From: an uncultured Christensenella sp.
GTDB taxonomy: Bacteria > Bacillota > Clostridia > Christensenellales > UBA1750
Length of the DNA: 52,208 nt
Reading direction: 5' to 3'
Assembly: GCA_948468595.1 (NCBI GenBank)
Contig: CAOKIU010000008.1
Coordinates: 1-52,208 of the forward strand
Shown: positions 1 to 8,259 of the stretch, piece after piece
Numbering within the stretch: position 1 is the stretch's first letter
How the letters are laid out: every line of letters begins with the position of its first letter
The notes under the pieces: generated by a model
Databases searched by the model: none
What the model was told of the DNA's origin: nothing
Seen by the model: only the letters and a program-made list of their open reading frames with translations
Position numbers and translations under genes: made by a program

Positions 1-592
1 GCTGCGGATAAGGGTGGCCGTCGTTGAGTCCATAGCGCATCTCCAGCACGACGCGCTCCCGCGCGTTGAGCGCCGTGCCGATGAGGCGCCGCACCTTGAC
101 CGCGCTCATGCGGCGCTCCACTTCGTCCTCCACCTCTTCGCCGTCCGTGCCCAGGATGTCGATGAGGGAGATCTCGTTTCCCTCCTTGTCGGTGCCCACC
201 GGTTCCTGTAGCGAAACCTCGCGCCGCTGTTTTTTCCCCGCGCGGATGACCATCAAAATCTCGTTTTCAATACAGCGGGCGGCATAGGTCGCCAGCGACG
301 TGCCGCTCTCATAAGAAAAGGTCTTCACCGCCTTAATCAGCCCGATGGTGCCGATGGAGATCAGGTCGTCGCTCTCCATTCCCGTGTTTTGATATTTCTT
401 GGCCACGTGCGCCACCAGGCGCAGATTGTGTTCAATCAGCTCGGTACGGGCATCCTCGTCCCCGGCGTTCATGCGCGCGAAGCACGCGCGCTCCTCCTCC
501 GGGGACAGCTTTTGCGGGAAGGCGTTGCGCCCCGCCATGTAGGAGAGAAAGAAATAGCACTCCGACAGTGCAATCAACAGCATTTCCAGCAT
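1..592 (-). CDS. sigK: RNA polymerase sporulation sigma factor SigK, 3' end cut by window edge
   Basis: Sigma-70 family factor that directs late mother-cell transcription during sporulation. About 197 residues are visible. An N-terminal hydrophobic stretch (LLIALSECYFFLSY) is followed by NAFPQKLSPEEE, then the region 2 core with NLRLVAHVAKKYQNTG and DLISIGTIGLIKAV, and ATYAARCIENEILM. The order FLSY-NAFPQ-LS matches SigK rather than SigE, whose N terminus differs. Region 4 has begun (MRYGLNDG) when the window ends. The start is ATG at 592 with GGAGG nine bases upstream. No sign of a sigK intervening element is seen in the visible part, but the 3' part is missing. It is divergent from the GNAT gene at 677. 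Confidence 0.88.
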   Translation of the reverse strand, partial: MLEMLLIALSECYFFLSYMAGRNAFPQKLSPEEERACFARMNAGDEDARTELIEHNLRLVAHVAKKYQNTGMESDDLISIGTIGLIKAVKTFSYESGTSLATYAARCIENEILMVIRAGKKQRREVSLQEPVGTDKEGNEISLIDILGTDGEEVEDEVERRMSAVKVRRLIGTALNARERVVLEMRYGLNDGHPYPQ

Positions 593-607
593 TTTCCCAT
601 TCCTCCA

Positions 608-636
608 TTGCATTTTTTACTACTATATGCTATGCT
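608..636 (+). promoter_or_regulatory. Sigma-A-type promoter for the GNAT gene at 677
   Basis: TTGCAT at 608-613, a 17-base spacer and TATGCT at 631-636 lie 41 bases before the start codon, in the 84-base divergent gap with sigK. Inferred from sequence alone. Confidence 0.45.
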
Positions 637-676
637 GATGCTCCTTAAAATCCGCACTAAAGGGAGGAAAACCGCC

Positions 677-1210
677 ATGCGAATCGAGACCGAACGGCTG
701 ATCCTGCGCGAAATGACGAAAGAGGACTACCCCGACCTTGCCCAGATCCTTCAGGACGAGGAGACGATGACCGCCTACGAAGGCGCCTTTTCCGACGAGG
801 AGACCTTTGCCTGGCTGGAAAACCAATTCCGCCGTTATAGGGAGACCGGCCTGGGGCTGTGGGCGGTGGTGAGCAAGGAAACGGGGGAAATGCTGGGGCA
901 ATGCGGACTCACCTATCAGGACGCCGGGTTGGAAAAGCCGGTGCTGGAGGTCGGCTACCTGTTCAAGCGCAAGCACTGGCATCACGGCTATGCGACGGAG
1001 GCGGCCCGCGCCTGCCGCGACTATGCGTTCCAAACCCTGGGCGCGCCGCGCGTCTATTCCATCATCCGCGATACCAACACCGCCTCCCAAAACGTCGCCC
1101 GCCGCAACGGCATGACGCAGACCGGCGCGCTGATCAAGTTCTATCGTGGCGTGACCATGCCGCATTTGCTCTTTTCCGTGGAGAACCCTTCGCCCAAAGC
1201 GGACTCTTAA
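677..1210 (+). CDS. GNAT-family N-acetyltransferase (RimJ/RimL-like)
   Basis: A 177-residue acetyl-CoA-dependent N-acyltransferase of the RimJ/RimL branch. The N terminus has the typical IETERLILREMTKEDYPD strand-helix. The acetyl-CoA loop region reads KRKHWHHGYATEAARACRDYAF (residues about 98-119), followed by the motif B region SIIRDTNTASQNVARRNGM that is usual for RimL-type enzymes. The substrate may be a ribosomal protein N terminus or a small amine and cannot be told from sequence. ATG at 677 is chosen because AAAGGGAGG sits about ten bases upstream; the longer reading frame starting at 389 would overlap sigK on the other strand. It is one of four plus-strand genes here. Confidence 0.85.
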   Translation: MRIETERLILREMTKEDYPDLAQILQDEETMTAYEGAFSDEETFAWLENQFRRYRETGLGLWAVVSKETGEMLGQCGLTYQDAGLEKPVLEVGYLFKRKHWHHGYATEAARACRDYAFQTLGAPRVYSIIRDTNTASQNVARRNGMTQTGALIKFYRGVTMPHLLFSVENPSPKADS

Positions 1211-1225
1211 CAGCTTTTTCAATGG

Positions 1226-1267
1226 AAAGCGGCGTCCACCCTCTCTTGCCGGGCGGACGCCGCTTTT
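1226..1267. terminator. Convergent intrinsic terminator between GNAT and the U32 gene
   Basis: A perfect 12-bp stem (AAAGCGGCGTCC at 1226-1237 with GGACGCCGCTTT at 1255-1266) encloses a 17-base loop. The T-run is short on the plus strand and weak on the minus strand. It lies between two convergent stop codons. Confidence 0.7.
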
Positions 1268-1268
1268 A

Positions 1269-2483
1269 CTATCGCTGCGTCAATTGCCTGCGGATGAAGT
1301 CTCCCGCCTCAACGCCTGCGGGCATCCTCAGCATAACGCGCTGTTTGGGATGCGGCGCACAGTCGATGGGCGCGCCTTCCTCATCGGTCATTTCTTCGGC
1401 CACAAAGTCCACAATCCCTTGGGGCGACATCCATTGCAGCGTCTCCCCGCGCGTGAACTTGTTCTTCTGCTCCACCAGCGCCAGGCCCTGGCCGTCTACC
1501 TTAAGCACCTTGGCGATGTAGTCGGCGTTGCGCTCATATTCCACGCTTCCCGGCGGGTCCGTGGGCCTGCGGGTGAAGTAAAACCCCGTGCCGAACTTGC
1601 GATGGCTGGCGTTGCCCACCTCCTGTAGCAGCCGCTCGTCAAAGGGCGCGTCCGGCCGCTCCAGCATGTCGTCAATGGCGCGGCGATAGGCCGCCACCAC
1701 GGTGGCCACGTAGTAATCCGTCTTCATGCGGCCCTCGATCTTAAAGGAGCATACGCCCGCCTGCCTCAGCTCCCTCAGGTGCGCGATCATGCAAAGGTCG
1801 TTTGCAGAGTAAAAGTAGGTGCCGCGCGCGTCCTCAAACACGGGCAAGTATTCGCCCGGGCGCTTCTCCTCGACCAGCGCGTACTTCCAGCGGCAGGTCT
1901 GCGCGCACTGGCCCTGGTTGGCGTCCCGCCCCGTCAGGTAGTTGGAGAGCACGCACCTTCCCGAATAGGACGCGCACACCGCCCCGTGCACAAACGCCTC
2001 GATTTCCAGGGTGTCCGGGGTGTTCTCCCGAATGCCGCGCACATCCTCCATCGTCAGCTCTCGCGCCAGAACCACGCGCGAGATCCCCTGCCGGTGCCAA
2101 AATGCCGCCGCGCGCCAGTTCAGGGTATTGGCCTGCGTGGATAGGTGCAGCTTGAGCTCCGGCGCGACCTGACGGCAAATCTCAACGGCCGCAGGGTCGG
2201 CCACAATGGCCGCGTCCACCTGCGCCTCTGCCAGGGCGCGCGCCGCCTGCTCCACGCCCTCCAAATCGCCGTTGTAAAGATAGGCGTTGAGGGTCACGTA
2301 GATCTTCTTTCCATTTTTATGCACGTACTGCGCCGCGCGCCGCAGCGCGGCGTCGTCAAAATTGCCCGCATAGGCCCTGAGGCCGAACCTCTTGCCACCC
2401 ATATACACCGCGTCGGCGCCAAAGCGAATGGCGGCCTCCAGCTGGCTTTCCCCGCCCACCGGGGCGAGCAGTTCGCATTCCAT
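1269..2483 (-). CDS. Peptidase U32 family protein, TrhP/YrrO-like tRNA hydroxylation enzyme
   Basis: A 404-residue U32-family protein. The N terminus MECELLAPVGGESQLEAAIR and GADAVYMGGKRFGLRAYAGN are family signatures. The central block FVHGAVCASYSGRCVLSNYL and the cysteines in GQCAQTCRWKYAL fit the iron-sulfur cluster type. KIEGRMKTDYYVATVVAAYR is also conserved in the group. Despite the family name, characterised relatives (TrhP, YrrN/YrrO) act in prephenate-dependent 5-hydroxyuridine formation in tRNA; RlhA acts on 23S rRNA. Its position just downstream of mltG parallels yrrL-yrrN-yrrO in Bacillus, which favours the tRNA role. The companion trhP1 and the methyltransferase trmR are not seen beside it. 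ATG at 2483 follows a GGGGGAAGG ribosome-binding site. Confidence 0.85.
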   Translation of the reverse strand: MECELLAPVGGESQLEAAIRFGADAVYMGGKRFGLRAYAGNFDDAALRRAAQYVHKNGKKIYVTLNAYLYNGDLEGVEQAARALAEAQVDAAIVADPAAVEICRQVAPELKLHLSTQANTLNWRAAAFWHRQGISRVVLARELTMEDVRGIRENTPDTLEIEAFVHGAVCASYSGRCVLSNYLTGRDANQGQCAQTCRWKYALVEEKRPGEYLPVFEDARGTYFYSANDLCMIAHLRELRQAGVCSFKIEGRMKTDYYVATVVAAYRRAIDDMLERPDAPFDERLLQEVGNASHRKFGTGFYFTRRPTDPPGSVEYERNADYIAKVLKVDGQGLALVEQKNKFTRGETLQWMSPQGIVDFVAEEMTDEEGAPIDCAPHPKQRVMLRMPAGVEAGDFIRRQLTQR

Positions 2484-2534
2484 GTTCCTTCCCCCCTCGC
2501 CGGAAAAAGAAGGGCGCGTCCCCGCGCCCTCTCC

Positions 2535-3680
2535 TCATCCCGGCTGTTGTGTTTTCCGGTCGTATGCCTCCCAAAGCGGACGATAGGTTTCCACCGCCGC
2601 ATTGTGCTCCTCCAAGGTTTTGGAGAAGATCAATTCCCCCGTCTCCGGGTCGGCCAGGGTAAAATAGAGGTATCCATCCTCCAAGGTCTCCGCATCCGGA
2701 TAGAGGGCCGCCTCAATGGCGCCGTTGCCGGGGTTGCAGATGGCGCCCACCGGCAGTCCCTTGTTGAGGTAGGTATTGTACTTGCTCTCCACATTCAGCT
2801 CGTCCTTGGTCAGCACCAGGCGCTTGATGCCCAGCGCGTATTGCACCGTCACGTCGGAGCCCAGCGCCATGTTCTCCTTCAGGCGGTTGTGAAACACCGC
2901 GGAGACCTTGGCAAACGTTGCGGGCTTGCCCTCCTTTTCGATGATGGAGGCCAGGGTGAGCACCTCGTCCATGTCCAGGTTCAGCTCCAGGGCGCGGTCG
3001 CGGTAGGTCACGCCGTAGATGACGTTCATGCGGTCGAGCATCTTGCCGATGACCGTCTCCTCAGAGGAGCCGACATAGATCTCATAGGTATCGGGATAGA
3101 GGTATCCCTCCAGCGCGTAGACGCGGCCCTCGTCGTTCGCCTCCGCCACGTCTTTGATAAAATCGTACTTCTCCGTCAGCCCTTCCCCGGTCTTGCAGAG
3201 CTCCAAAAACCGGTCGGGCGAGGAAAAGACCTTCTGCTCCACAAGGGACTTTGCGATGCTCTCCACCGATAGGCCCTCCACAACGGTGAAGGTCATGACG
3301 TCCGTTCCACCGTCGCCCGCCGAGAGAATGTCGATGATCTCGGTCAGCGTCATGCTGCGCGAGAGGGTGTAGGTGCCCGCCTTGAGCTGATGCCCCTTGC
3401 CGATGAACTCGCTTAAGTACTGAAAGACGCCCTTGTTGCGCACAAGGTCCGCCTCCTTGAGCTGCCTTGCGATGGAGGACACCGAGGAGCCGCGCTTGAT
3501 TACGAACTCCACCTCCGTCGCATCCGTGGGGTCCGGCGGCATGATGTAGTGCTCAAAGGCATACTTCCAGGCCGTGGCCAAAATGCCGGCCGCCAGCACA
3601 CAGGCGCAAAGGAAGATCGAGAAGGGCCGCACTATCTGCCAGGCGATGTTCCATCCCCTGCCTCTGTTGGGTTCCGTCAC
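2535..3680 (-). CDS. mltG: Endolytic murein transglycosylase MltG (YceG-like)
   Basis: A 381-residue membrane-anchored lytic transglycosylase that cleaves nascent glycan strands and is thought to end their elongation. One N-terminal membrane segment (about residues 15-42, rich in ILVA) is followed by a LysM-like region (VEFVIKRGSSVSSIARQLKE) and the YceG fold. Signatures are YALEGYLYPDTYEI and LTLASIIEKEG, whose Glu is the expected catalytic residue, and GLPVGAICNPGNGAIEAALYP near the C terminus. The start is taken as GTG at 3680 because GGGAGG lies eight bases upstream; a TTG at 3698 would add six residues and has a poorer site. It is 51 bases upstream of the U32 gene, probably in the same operon. 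Confidence 0.93.
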   Translation of the reverse strand: MTEPNRGRGWNIAWQIVRPFSIFLCACVLAAGILATAWKYAFEHYIMPPDPTDATEVEFVIKRGSSVSSIARQLKEADLVRNKGVFQYLSEFIGKGHQLKAGTYTLSRSMTLTEIIDILSAGDGGTDVMTFTVVEGLSVESIAKSLVEQKVFSSPDRFLELCKTGEGLTEKYDFIKDVAEANDEGRVYALEGYLYPDTYEIYVGSSEETVIGKMLDRMNVIYGVTYRDRALELNLDMDEVLTLASIIEKEGKPATFAKVSAVFHNRLKENMALGSDVTVQYALGIKRLVLTKDELNVESKYNTYLNKGLPVGAICNPGNGAIEAALYPDAETLEDGYLYFTLADPETGELIFSKTLEEHNAAVETYRPLWEAYDRKTQQPG

Positions 3681-3748
3681 CGCTTTGTCCTCCCGCAAAA
3701 TAATTCCTTACCTGGTTAAACGACGCGCGCCGTGCCCGCGTTCCACCC

Positions 3749-4096
3749 TCAACCCTTGAGCATATCCATGTCGATGCCCGCCGCGTCTCCCAGGATCTTG
3801 TAGATGTCGGCCAGCATCTTTTGAAAGCGGAATTCCGCCATGAGGTAGTTTGATGCCTCCGCGCTCAGCTGCAACACGCCGGCGATCTTTTGCAGGCGCT
3901 CCATCTCCGCGGGATCGGGCTTGCCGCCGCCGGCCATGGCCACCTGCAATTGAAATTGCAGCCGCTTGTACTCCTCAATGAGCGCCCTTTGCGTGTCGTT
4001 TTCCATGGCGATGTCCTTGAGCCGCTGGTACTCCACATACTCCGGACAGGTCTTCAGCTCCTGCGCCAGCTCGTGCGCGCGATCGTAGATGTTCAT
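3749..4096 (-). CDS. YlbF/YmcA family protein (RicA/RicF-like)
   Basis: A 115-residue helical protein of the YlbF family (formerly DUF964). The pattern YDRAHELAQELKTCPEYVEYQ, then ALIEEYKRLQFQLQ and a C-terminal LMAEFRFQKMLADIYKIL is typical. In Bacillus, YlbF, YmcA and YaaT form a complex that affects sporulation, competence and mRNA maturation by RNase Y. Here the gene directly follows RNase J with 12 bases between them, a neighbourhood consistent with a role in RNA processing, though that is inference. No Cys residues are visible beyond one near residue 18, so iron-sulfur ligation as in the Bacillus complex is not evident. ATG at 4096 follows GGAG. Confidence 0.8.
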   Translation of the reverse strand: MNIYDRAHELAQELKTCPEYVEYQRLKDIAMENDTQRALIEEYKRLQFQLQVAMAGGGKPDPAEMERLQKIAGVLQLSAEASNYLMAEFRFQKMLADIYKILGDAAGIDMDMLKG

Positions 4097-4108
4097 GCTA
4101 CAGCTCCT

Positions 4109-5782
4109 TTATACTTCCATGATGATGGGCAGGATCATGGGACTGCGCTTGGTCTTTTGATACAGGAACTCGCGCAAGTCGTCGCGGATGCGGCCCTTGA
4201 TGGTGCCCCAATCGGGCGTGCGGCTCTCCTTGAGGCAGGATTCCACGCACTTTTTCACCACCTCGCGCGCCTGCACCATCAGCTCCTCGTTCTCGCGCAC
4301 GTAGACGAAGCCGCGGGTGACGATATCCGGCCCGGAAACCATCTTGGCCTCTCCCTTGGCAAGGCCCACCACCACCGTCATCAGGCCGTCCTGGGATAGA
4401 TGCCTGCGGTCGCGCAGCACCACGTTGCCCACATCGCCAATGCCCAAGCCATCCACCAGCACCGCGCCGGCGGGCACCGCGCCGGCCACCTTGGCCGAAT
4501 TGCGGCTGATTTCAATGACATCGCCCAGGCGCGGGATAATGACGTGGTCCTCCGGCATGCCCATGGTCATGGCCAGCTTTTTGTGGATGGAGAGCATGCG
4601 GTATTCGCCATGCACGGGGATGAAGAACTTCGGCTTGATCAGCGCGTGCATGAGCTTGAGCTCCTCTTTGCAGGCGTGGCCGGAGACATGCACCTCAGCC
4701 AACGATTCGTAGATCACGTCCGCGCCCTTGCGCAGCAGCTGGTCGATGACGCGCGAGACGGAAAGCTCGTTGCCCGGAATGGGGTTGGCGGATATCACCA
4801 CCATGTCCGAGGACTTGATGTCCAGCTTGCGGTGCTCGGAAAACGCCATGCGCGTAAGGCCCGACATCTGCTCGCCCTGGGAGCCCGTGGTAATGACCAC
4901 AACCTTGTCGTCAGGGTAGCGGTCCAAATCGTCGATGGAGATCATCACGTCGTCCGGGATGTGCAGCTCGCCCAGCTGCATCGCCACGGTGGAGACGTTG
5001 ATCATGCTCCGGCCCGTGAGGCAGACCTTGCGGCCGTATCTCTGGGCGGATTCCGCCACCTGCTGCACGCGGTGTACGTTGGAGGCGAACATGGCGATGA
5101 TGATGCGCCCCTCCGCGCGGGTAAAGAGGGAGTTAAAGGTCTCCCCCACCTTTTTTTCGGACATGGTGTAGCCGTTGCGCTCGACGTTGGTGGAGTCCAT
5201 CAGCAGGGCGAGCACGCCCTTTTTGCCCAACTCCGCCAGCTTTTGGAAGTCCATCAGCTCGCCGTCGACCGGGGTGTAATCCACCTTGAAATCCCCTGTG
5301 ACCACCACCGTGCCCACCGGGCATTTGATGGCCATGGCAACGGCGCCGGCGATGGAGTGGCTCATCTTGATAAAGTCCACGTCAAAGGAGCCCACCTTGA
5401 CGCTCTGGCCGGGCGCGATGGTGTGCAGGGCGACGTTGGGCATGGCGCGATGCTCCTTGAGCTTGAGCTCAATCAGCGCCAGCGTCAGCCGCGTGCCGTA
5501 GATGGGCACAACGCCCCCCAGCTGCTTGACCACGTAGGGCACGGCGCCGATGTGGTCCTCATGGCCGTGCGTGATCAGGATGCCGCGGATGCGCTCGCGG
5601 TTGCGCTGCAAATACGTCACATCCGGGATGACCAGGTCAATGCCCAGCATATCCTCCTTGGGGAAAATGGAGCCGCAGTCCACCACGATGATGTCCTCGC
5701 CATACTCCAATACATAGATGTTTTTGCCGATTTCCTCTACCCCGCCCAGCGGGATGATCTTTAACTTTCCTTTTGCCGACAC
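4109..5782 (-). CDS. rnj: Ribonuclease J
   Basis: A 557-residue metallo-beta-lactamase/beta-CASP nuclease with 5'-to-3' exonuclease and endonuclease activity on mRNA and pre-rRNA. The N terminus KLKIIPLGGVEEIGKN is standard. The zinc motif THGHEDHIGA is at residues 71-80, MSHSIAGAVAMAI follows, and GDFKVDYTPVDG carries the metal Asp. The beta-CASP part contains VITTGSQGEQMSGLTRMA. The tail from VHVSGHACKEELKLMHALIKPKFFIPVHGEYRML to the C terminus is complete, with a final RSPMILPIIMEV. The start codon is GTG at 5782, eleven bases after GGAGG. A roughly 265-base leader precedes it. Confidence 0.96.
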   Translation of the reverse strand: MSAKGKLKIIPLGGVEEIGKNIYVLEYGEDIIVVDCGSIFPKEDMLGIDLVIPDVTYLQRNRERIRGILITHGHEDHIGAVPYVVKQLGGVVPIYGTRLTLALIELKLKEHRAMPNVALHTIAPGQSVKVGSFDVDFIKMSHSIAGAVAMAIKCPVGTVVVTGDFKVDYTPVDGELMDFQKLAELGKKGVLALLMDSTNVERNGYTMSEKKVGETFNSLFTRAEGRIIIAMFASNVHRVQQVAESAQRYGRKVCLTGRSMINVSTVAMQLGELHIPDDVMISIDDLDRYPDDKVVVITTGSQGEQMSGLTRMAFSEHRKLDIKSSDMVVISANPIPGNELSVSRVIDQLLRKGADVIYESLAEVHVSGHACKEELKLMHALIKPKFFIPVHGEYRMLSIHKKLAMTMGMPEDHVIIPRLGDVIEISRNSAKVAGAVPAGAVLVDGLGIGDVGNVVLRDRRHLSQDGLMTVVVGLAKGEAKMVSGPDIVTRGFVYVRENEELMVQAREVVKKCVESCLKESRTPDWGTIKGRIRDDLREFLYQKTKRSPMILPIIMEV

Positions 5783-6083
5783 GTAAACTCTTTCCTCCTT
5801 TTCAAAAGCACGCGAATTAAGGCAGACCTTCCCTCATTGGCAAGTCTGTTTTACGTCTAATTATCCAGTGCAAAATACCGCCCGGAGCGACGCTATTCGA
5901 TTTTATCCCGGACTTGCGTAGCCATAACGCGCATCGCGCCCGAGGTTTCCGCGCATGGTCCACGTCAACCCGCTCTTGACGCAGAAGCCGCATGCGTTTC
6001 TCCCCCGCGCGCGTCCGATGCACGGCGCGCCGCAAGCAGAAATCCATCCCTATTATTATACCCGTTTTTCTCGCAATACGCAA
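5783..6083 (-). promoter_or_regulatory. rnj promoter and long structured 5' leader
   Basis: There is no gene between 5783 and 6198. On the minus strand, TTGCGT (6078-6083), a 17-base spacer and TATAAT (6055-6060) form a good sigma-A promoter, with the expected start near 6048. The resulting leader of about 265 bases is rich in local inverted repeats. CGTCAA/TTGACG forms a small hairpin, and GGAC...GTCC encloses a CCATGCGC/GCGCGTTATGG stem. CAGACTT/AGGTCTG makes another stem near 5821-5847. I do not recognise a known riboswitch, 6S, SRP, tmRNA or RNase P consensus. It could be a cis-regulatory leader or a separate small RNA. Confidence 0.5.
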
Positions 6084-6145
6084 GTTAATGATTCGGCAAT
6101 GCGCGTGAGCGAAAAGCGCGTTTTTTTGCATCGCGCCATCGGCAA

Positions 6146-6178
6146 GCAAAAGCCCCCTTTTCCTGCGAAAAGGAGGCT
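6146..6178 (-). terminator. Terminator downstream of hslU
   Basis: A 12-position stem with one mismatch (AGCCCCCTTTTC at 6151-6162 with GAAAAGGAGGCT at 6167-6178) is followed on the minus strand by TTTGCTT. It lies about 20 bases past the hslU stop codon. Confidence 0.7.
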
Positions 6179-6198
6179 CCAAAGGGCAAAAGCGAAGG

Positions 6199-7566
6199 CT
6201 ATATGATGTGGCGGGCCACGTCGAACTGCTTGACGGTTTCGGACAGGTGCTCGCGCACGTAGGCGCCGTCAATTGCGATGTTCTCCGGTCCGTTCTCCCC
6301 GCCGGAGAAGGCCACCTCATCCAGCAGCTCCTCAATGAGGGTGTGCAGCCGGCGCGCGCCGATGTTCTCGCGGCTGTCGTTCATTTCCACGGCAATCTTG
6401 GCCATTTCACAAATCGCGTCCTCGGTAAAGGACAGCTCCACCCCGTCCACGCGCATCAGCGCCTGATACTGCTTGATGAGGGCGTTTTCCGGCTGGGTGA
6501 GGATGCTGCGGAAGTCCTCCTCCGTCAGCGGCTTGAGTTCGACCTGCACCGGGAAGCGGCCCTGCAATTCGGGGATCAGTTCTGTGACCTTGGCCACGTG
6601 AAAGGCGCCCGCGGCAATGAAGAGCATGTGGTCGGTCCTGACGGGGCCGTACTTGGTGTTGACGGTGCAACCCTCGACAATGGGCAGGATGTCGCGCTGC
6701 ACGCCCTCGCGGGAGACGTCGGGGCTGCCCGACTGCGAGCGGCCCGCCACCTTGTCGATCTCGTCGATAAAGACGATGCCGTCCTCTTCCGCCTTGTAGA
6801 CCGCCTCGCTCGTGGCCTTATCCATGTCGATGAGCTTGCCGATCTCCTCCTGCTTTAGAATCTTTCGCGCCTCAATGACGGAGACCTTGCGCACCTTCTT
6901 CTTCTTGGGCATCAGTCCCCCCAGCATATCGTTGAGGGAGACGTCGGTGCCGGGCAGCGTGTCGGCGCTGGCCGTATCCTCCACCTCAATTTCGATGATC
7001 TCCCCCTCCAGCGATCCGCACAGCAGCTCCATTTGCAGGCGCTCGCGGCGCTTTTTGCGGCTCTCGCGCTCCTCCGGCGGCTCCTCGGGCTTGCGCACGG
7101 GGCCCAGCAGCGCCTCAATGGGGTTGACATCCGCCTTTTTGATGCCCTTTTCCTTGGCCACCAGCGCGTCCAGAATGCGCTCCTGTGCGTTGCTCTCGGC
7201 GGCAATCTCCACTTCCTTGCCCATGCGCTCCTTGACCAGGCGCAGTGACGTCTCCACAAGGTCGCGCACCATGGAATCCACATCGCGGCCCACGTAGCCC
7301 ACCTCGGTGAACTTGGTGGCCTCCACCTTCACCAGCGGCGCGTCCACGAGCTTGGCCAACCGCCTTGCGATTTCCGTCTTGCCCACGCCCGTGGGGCCCA
7401 CCATCAGGATGTTCTTGGGCGTGATGTCCTCGCGGATCTCCGGGTCCAAGCGGGACCGCCGGTAGCGGTTCCGCAGCGCAATGGCGACCGCGCGCTTGGC
7501 ATCATGCTGCCCGATGATGTATTTATCCAACTCCGCGACAATTTCTCTTGGCGTCAACTGATTCAT
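6199..7566 (-). CDS. hslU: ATP-dependent protease ATPase subunit HslU (ClpY)
   Basis: A 455-residue AAA+ unfoldase that feeds substrates to HslV. Opening residues LTPREIVAELDKYIIGQHDA are typical; Walker A GPTGVGKT is at 57-64 and VGYVGRDVDSMVRDL follows. The intermediate domain (about residues 110-240) is highly charged. Walker B is DGIVFIDEIDKVAGR, and sensor 2 is in DSRENIGARRLHTLIEEL. The C-terminal tail ends in hydrophobic residues (VARHII), as needed to dock into HslV. ATG at 7566 follows AGGAG and lies nine bases after hslV, so the two are co-transcribed. Unlike in Bacillus, codY does not follow. Confidence 0.97.
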   Translation of the reverse strand: MNQLTPREIVAELDKYIIGQHDAKRAVAIALRNRYRRSRLDPEIREDITPKNILMVGPTGVGKTEIARRLAKLVDAPLVKVEATKFTEVGYVGRDVDSMVRDLVETSLRLVKERMGKEVEIAAESNAQERILDALVAKEKGIKKADVNPIEALLGPVRKPEEPPEERESRKKRRERLQMELLCGSLEGEIIEIEVEDTASADTLPGTDVSLNDMLGGLMPKKKKVRKVSVIEARKILKQEEIGKLIDMDKATSEAVYKAEEDGIVFIDEIDKVAGRSQSGSPDVSREGVQRDILPIVEGCTVNTKYGPVRTDHMLFIAAGAFHVAKVTELIPELQGRFPVQVELKPLTEEDFRSILTQPENALIKQYQALMRVDGVELSFTEDAICEMAKIAVEMNDSRENIGARRLHTLIEELLDEVAFSGGENGPENIAIDGAYVREHLSETVKQFDVARHII

Positions 7567-7575
7567 AGTTACTCC

Positions 7576-8124
7576 TTACACTTCTTCAACGGTGATGTGG
7601 TCATTGGTGTAAACGCAGATGTCCGAGGCGATTTCCATGGCCTTGCGCACGATCTCCTTGGGCGCAAGGTCGGTGTTGCGCTTCAGGGCGCGCGCCGCGG
7701 CCAGCGCGTAGTTGCCGCCCGAGCCGATGGCCAGCACCCCGTCGTCCGGCGCGATGACCTCGCCCGTACCCGAGATGAGCAGGAGGTTTTCCTGGTCCGC
7801 GGCCAGCAGCATGGCCTCCAATTGGCGCATCGCCTTATCCATGCGCCAATTCTGCGCCAATTCCACCGCGGCCCTTGGCAGATTTCCGGCAAATTGCTCC
7901 AAACACGCCTCAAACTTCTCGCACAGGGAAAAGGCGTCGGCCACCGAGCCCGCAAAGCCCACCACAACCTTGCCGCCGTAGAGCCTGCGCACCTTCTTGG
8001 CTCCGTGCTTCATAATCGTGGTCTCGCCCATGGTCACCTGGCCGTCGCCCGCGACCGCGGTCTTTCCGTCTTTTTGTACCGCGACAATGGTTGTGCCGCG
8101 AAATAAACTCTTTTTTTCTTCCAT
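7576..8124 (-). CDS. hslV: ATP-dependent protease peptidase subunit HslV (ClpQ)
   Basis: A 182-residue Ntn-hydrolase of the proteasome beta-subunit type that forms the proteolytic core of HslUV. The catalytic core [11 protein letters not shown] is followed by AGDGQVTMG, the lysine-containing [40 protein letters not shown], and a C-terminal [17 protein letters not shown] at 8124 is chosen because GGAGG lies about ten bases upstream. This places the probable catalytic Thr at residue 11, after [10 protein letters not shown], so a ten-residue propeptide must be removed between Gly10 and Thr11. Longer reading upstream to 8232 lacks a ribosome-binding site and homology. Confidence 0.95.
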   Translation of the reverse strand: MEEKKSLFRGTTIVAVQKDGKTAVAGDGQVTMGETTIMKHGAKKVRRLYGGKVVVGFAGSVADAFSLCEKFEACLEQFAGNLPRAAVELAQNWRMDKAMRQLEAMLLAADQENLLLISGTGEVIAPDDGVLAIGSGGNYALAAARALKRNTDLAPKEIVRKAMEIASDICVYTNDHITVEEV

Positions 8125-8211
8125 GCAGGTGTTTCCTCCGTAAACAATTACTGTCTTCATGCTATCACAATTCAGACGAGGGGAAAAGCGCAAAGTTTCC
8201 CACTTATGCGG

Positions 8212-8256
8212 ATTGCCGCTCAAAAACCCCATAATTACGGGTTTCTAAGCGGCAAT
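8212..8256 (-). terminator. 18-bp hairpin just after trmFO
   Basis: Arms at 8212-8229 and 8239-8256 pair over 18 positions (two G-U wobbles on the minus transcript) around a nine-base loop. It begins four bases after the trmFO stop codon. No T-run follows the full stem, but the inner AAACCC/GGGTTTTT part could act as a terminator. Its function is uncertain. Confidence 0.5.
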
Positions 8257-8259
8257 TCT

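Noticed and set aside
389-676. Upstream extension of the GNAT gene to 389
   Set aside because: It would overlap sigK antisense; the ribosome-binding site and homology start at 677.
5783-6048. Known RNA families for the rnj leader (6S, SRP, tmRNA, RNase P, TPP, cobalamin, c-di-GMP, T-box)
   Set aside because: None of the conserved core motifs of these families could be found by eye.
5817-6335. A 172-residue minus-strand reading frame spanning the rnj leader
   Set aside because: It overlaps hslU out of frame and runs through the hslU terminator and the rnj promoter; composition is unlike a protein and no motif is seen.
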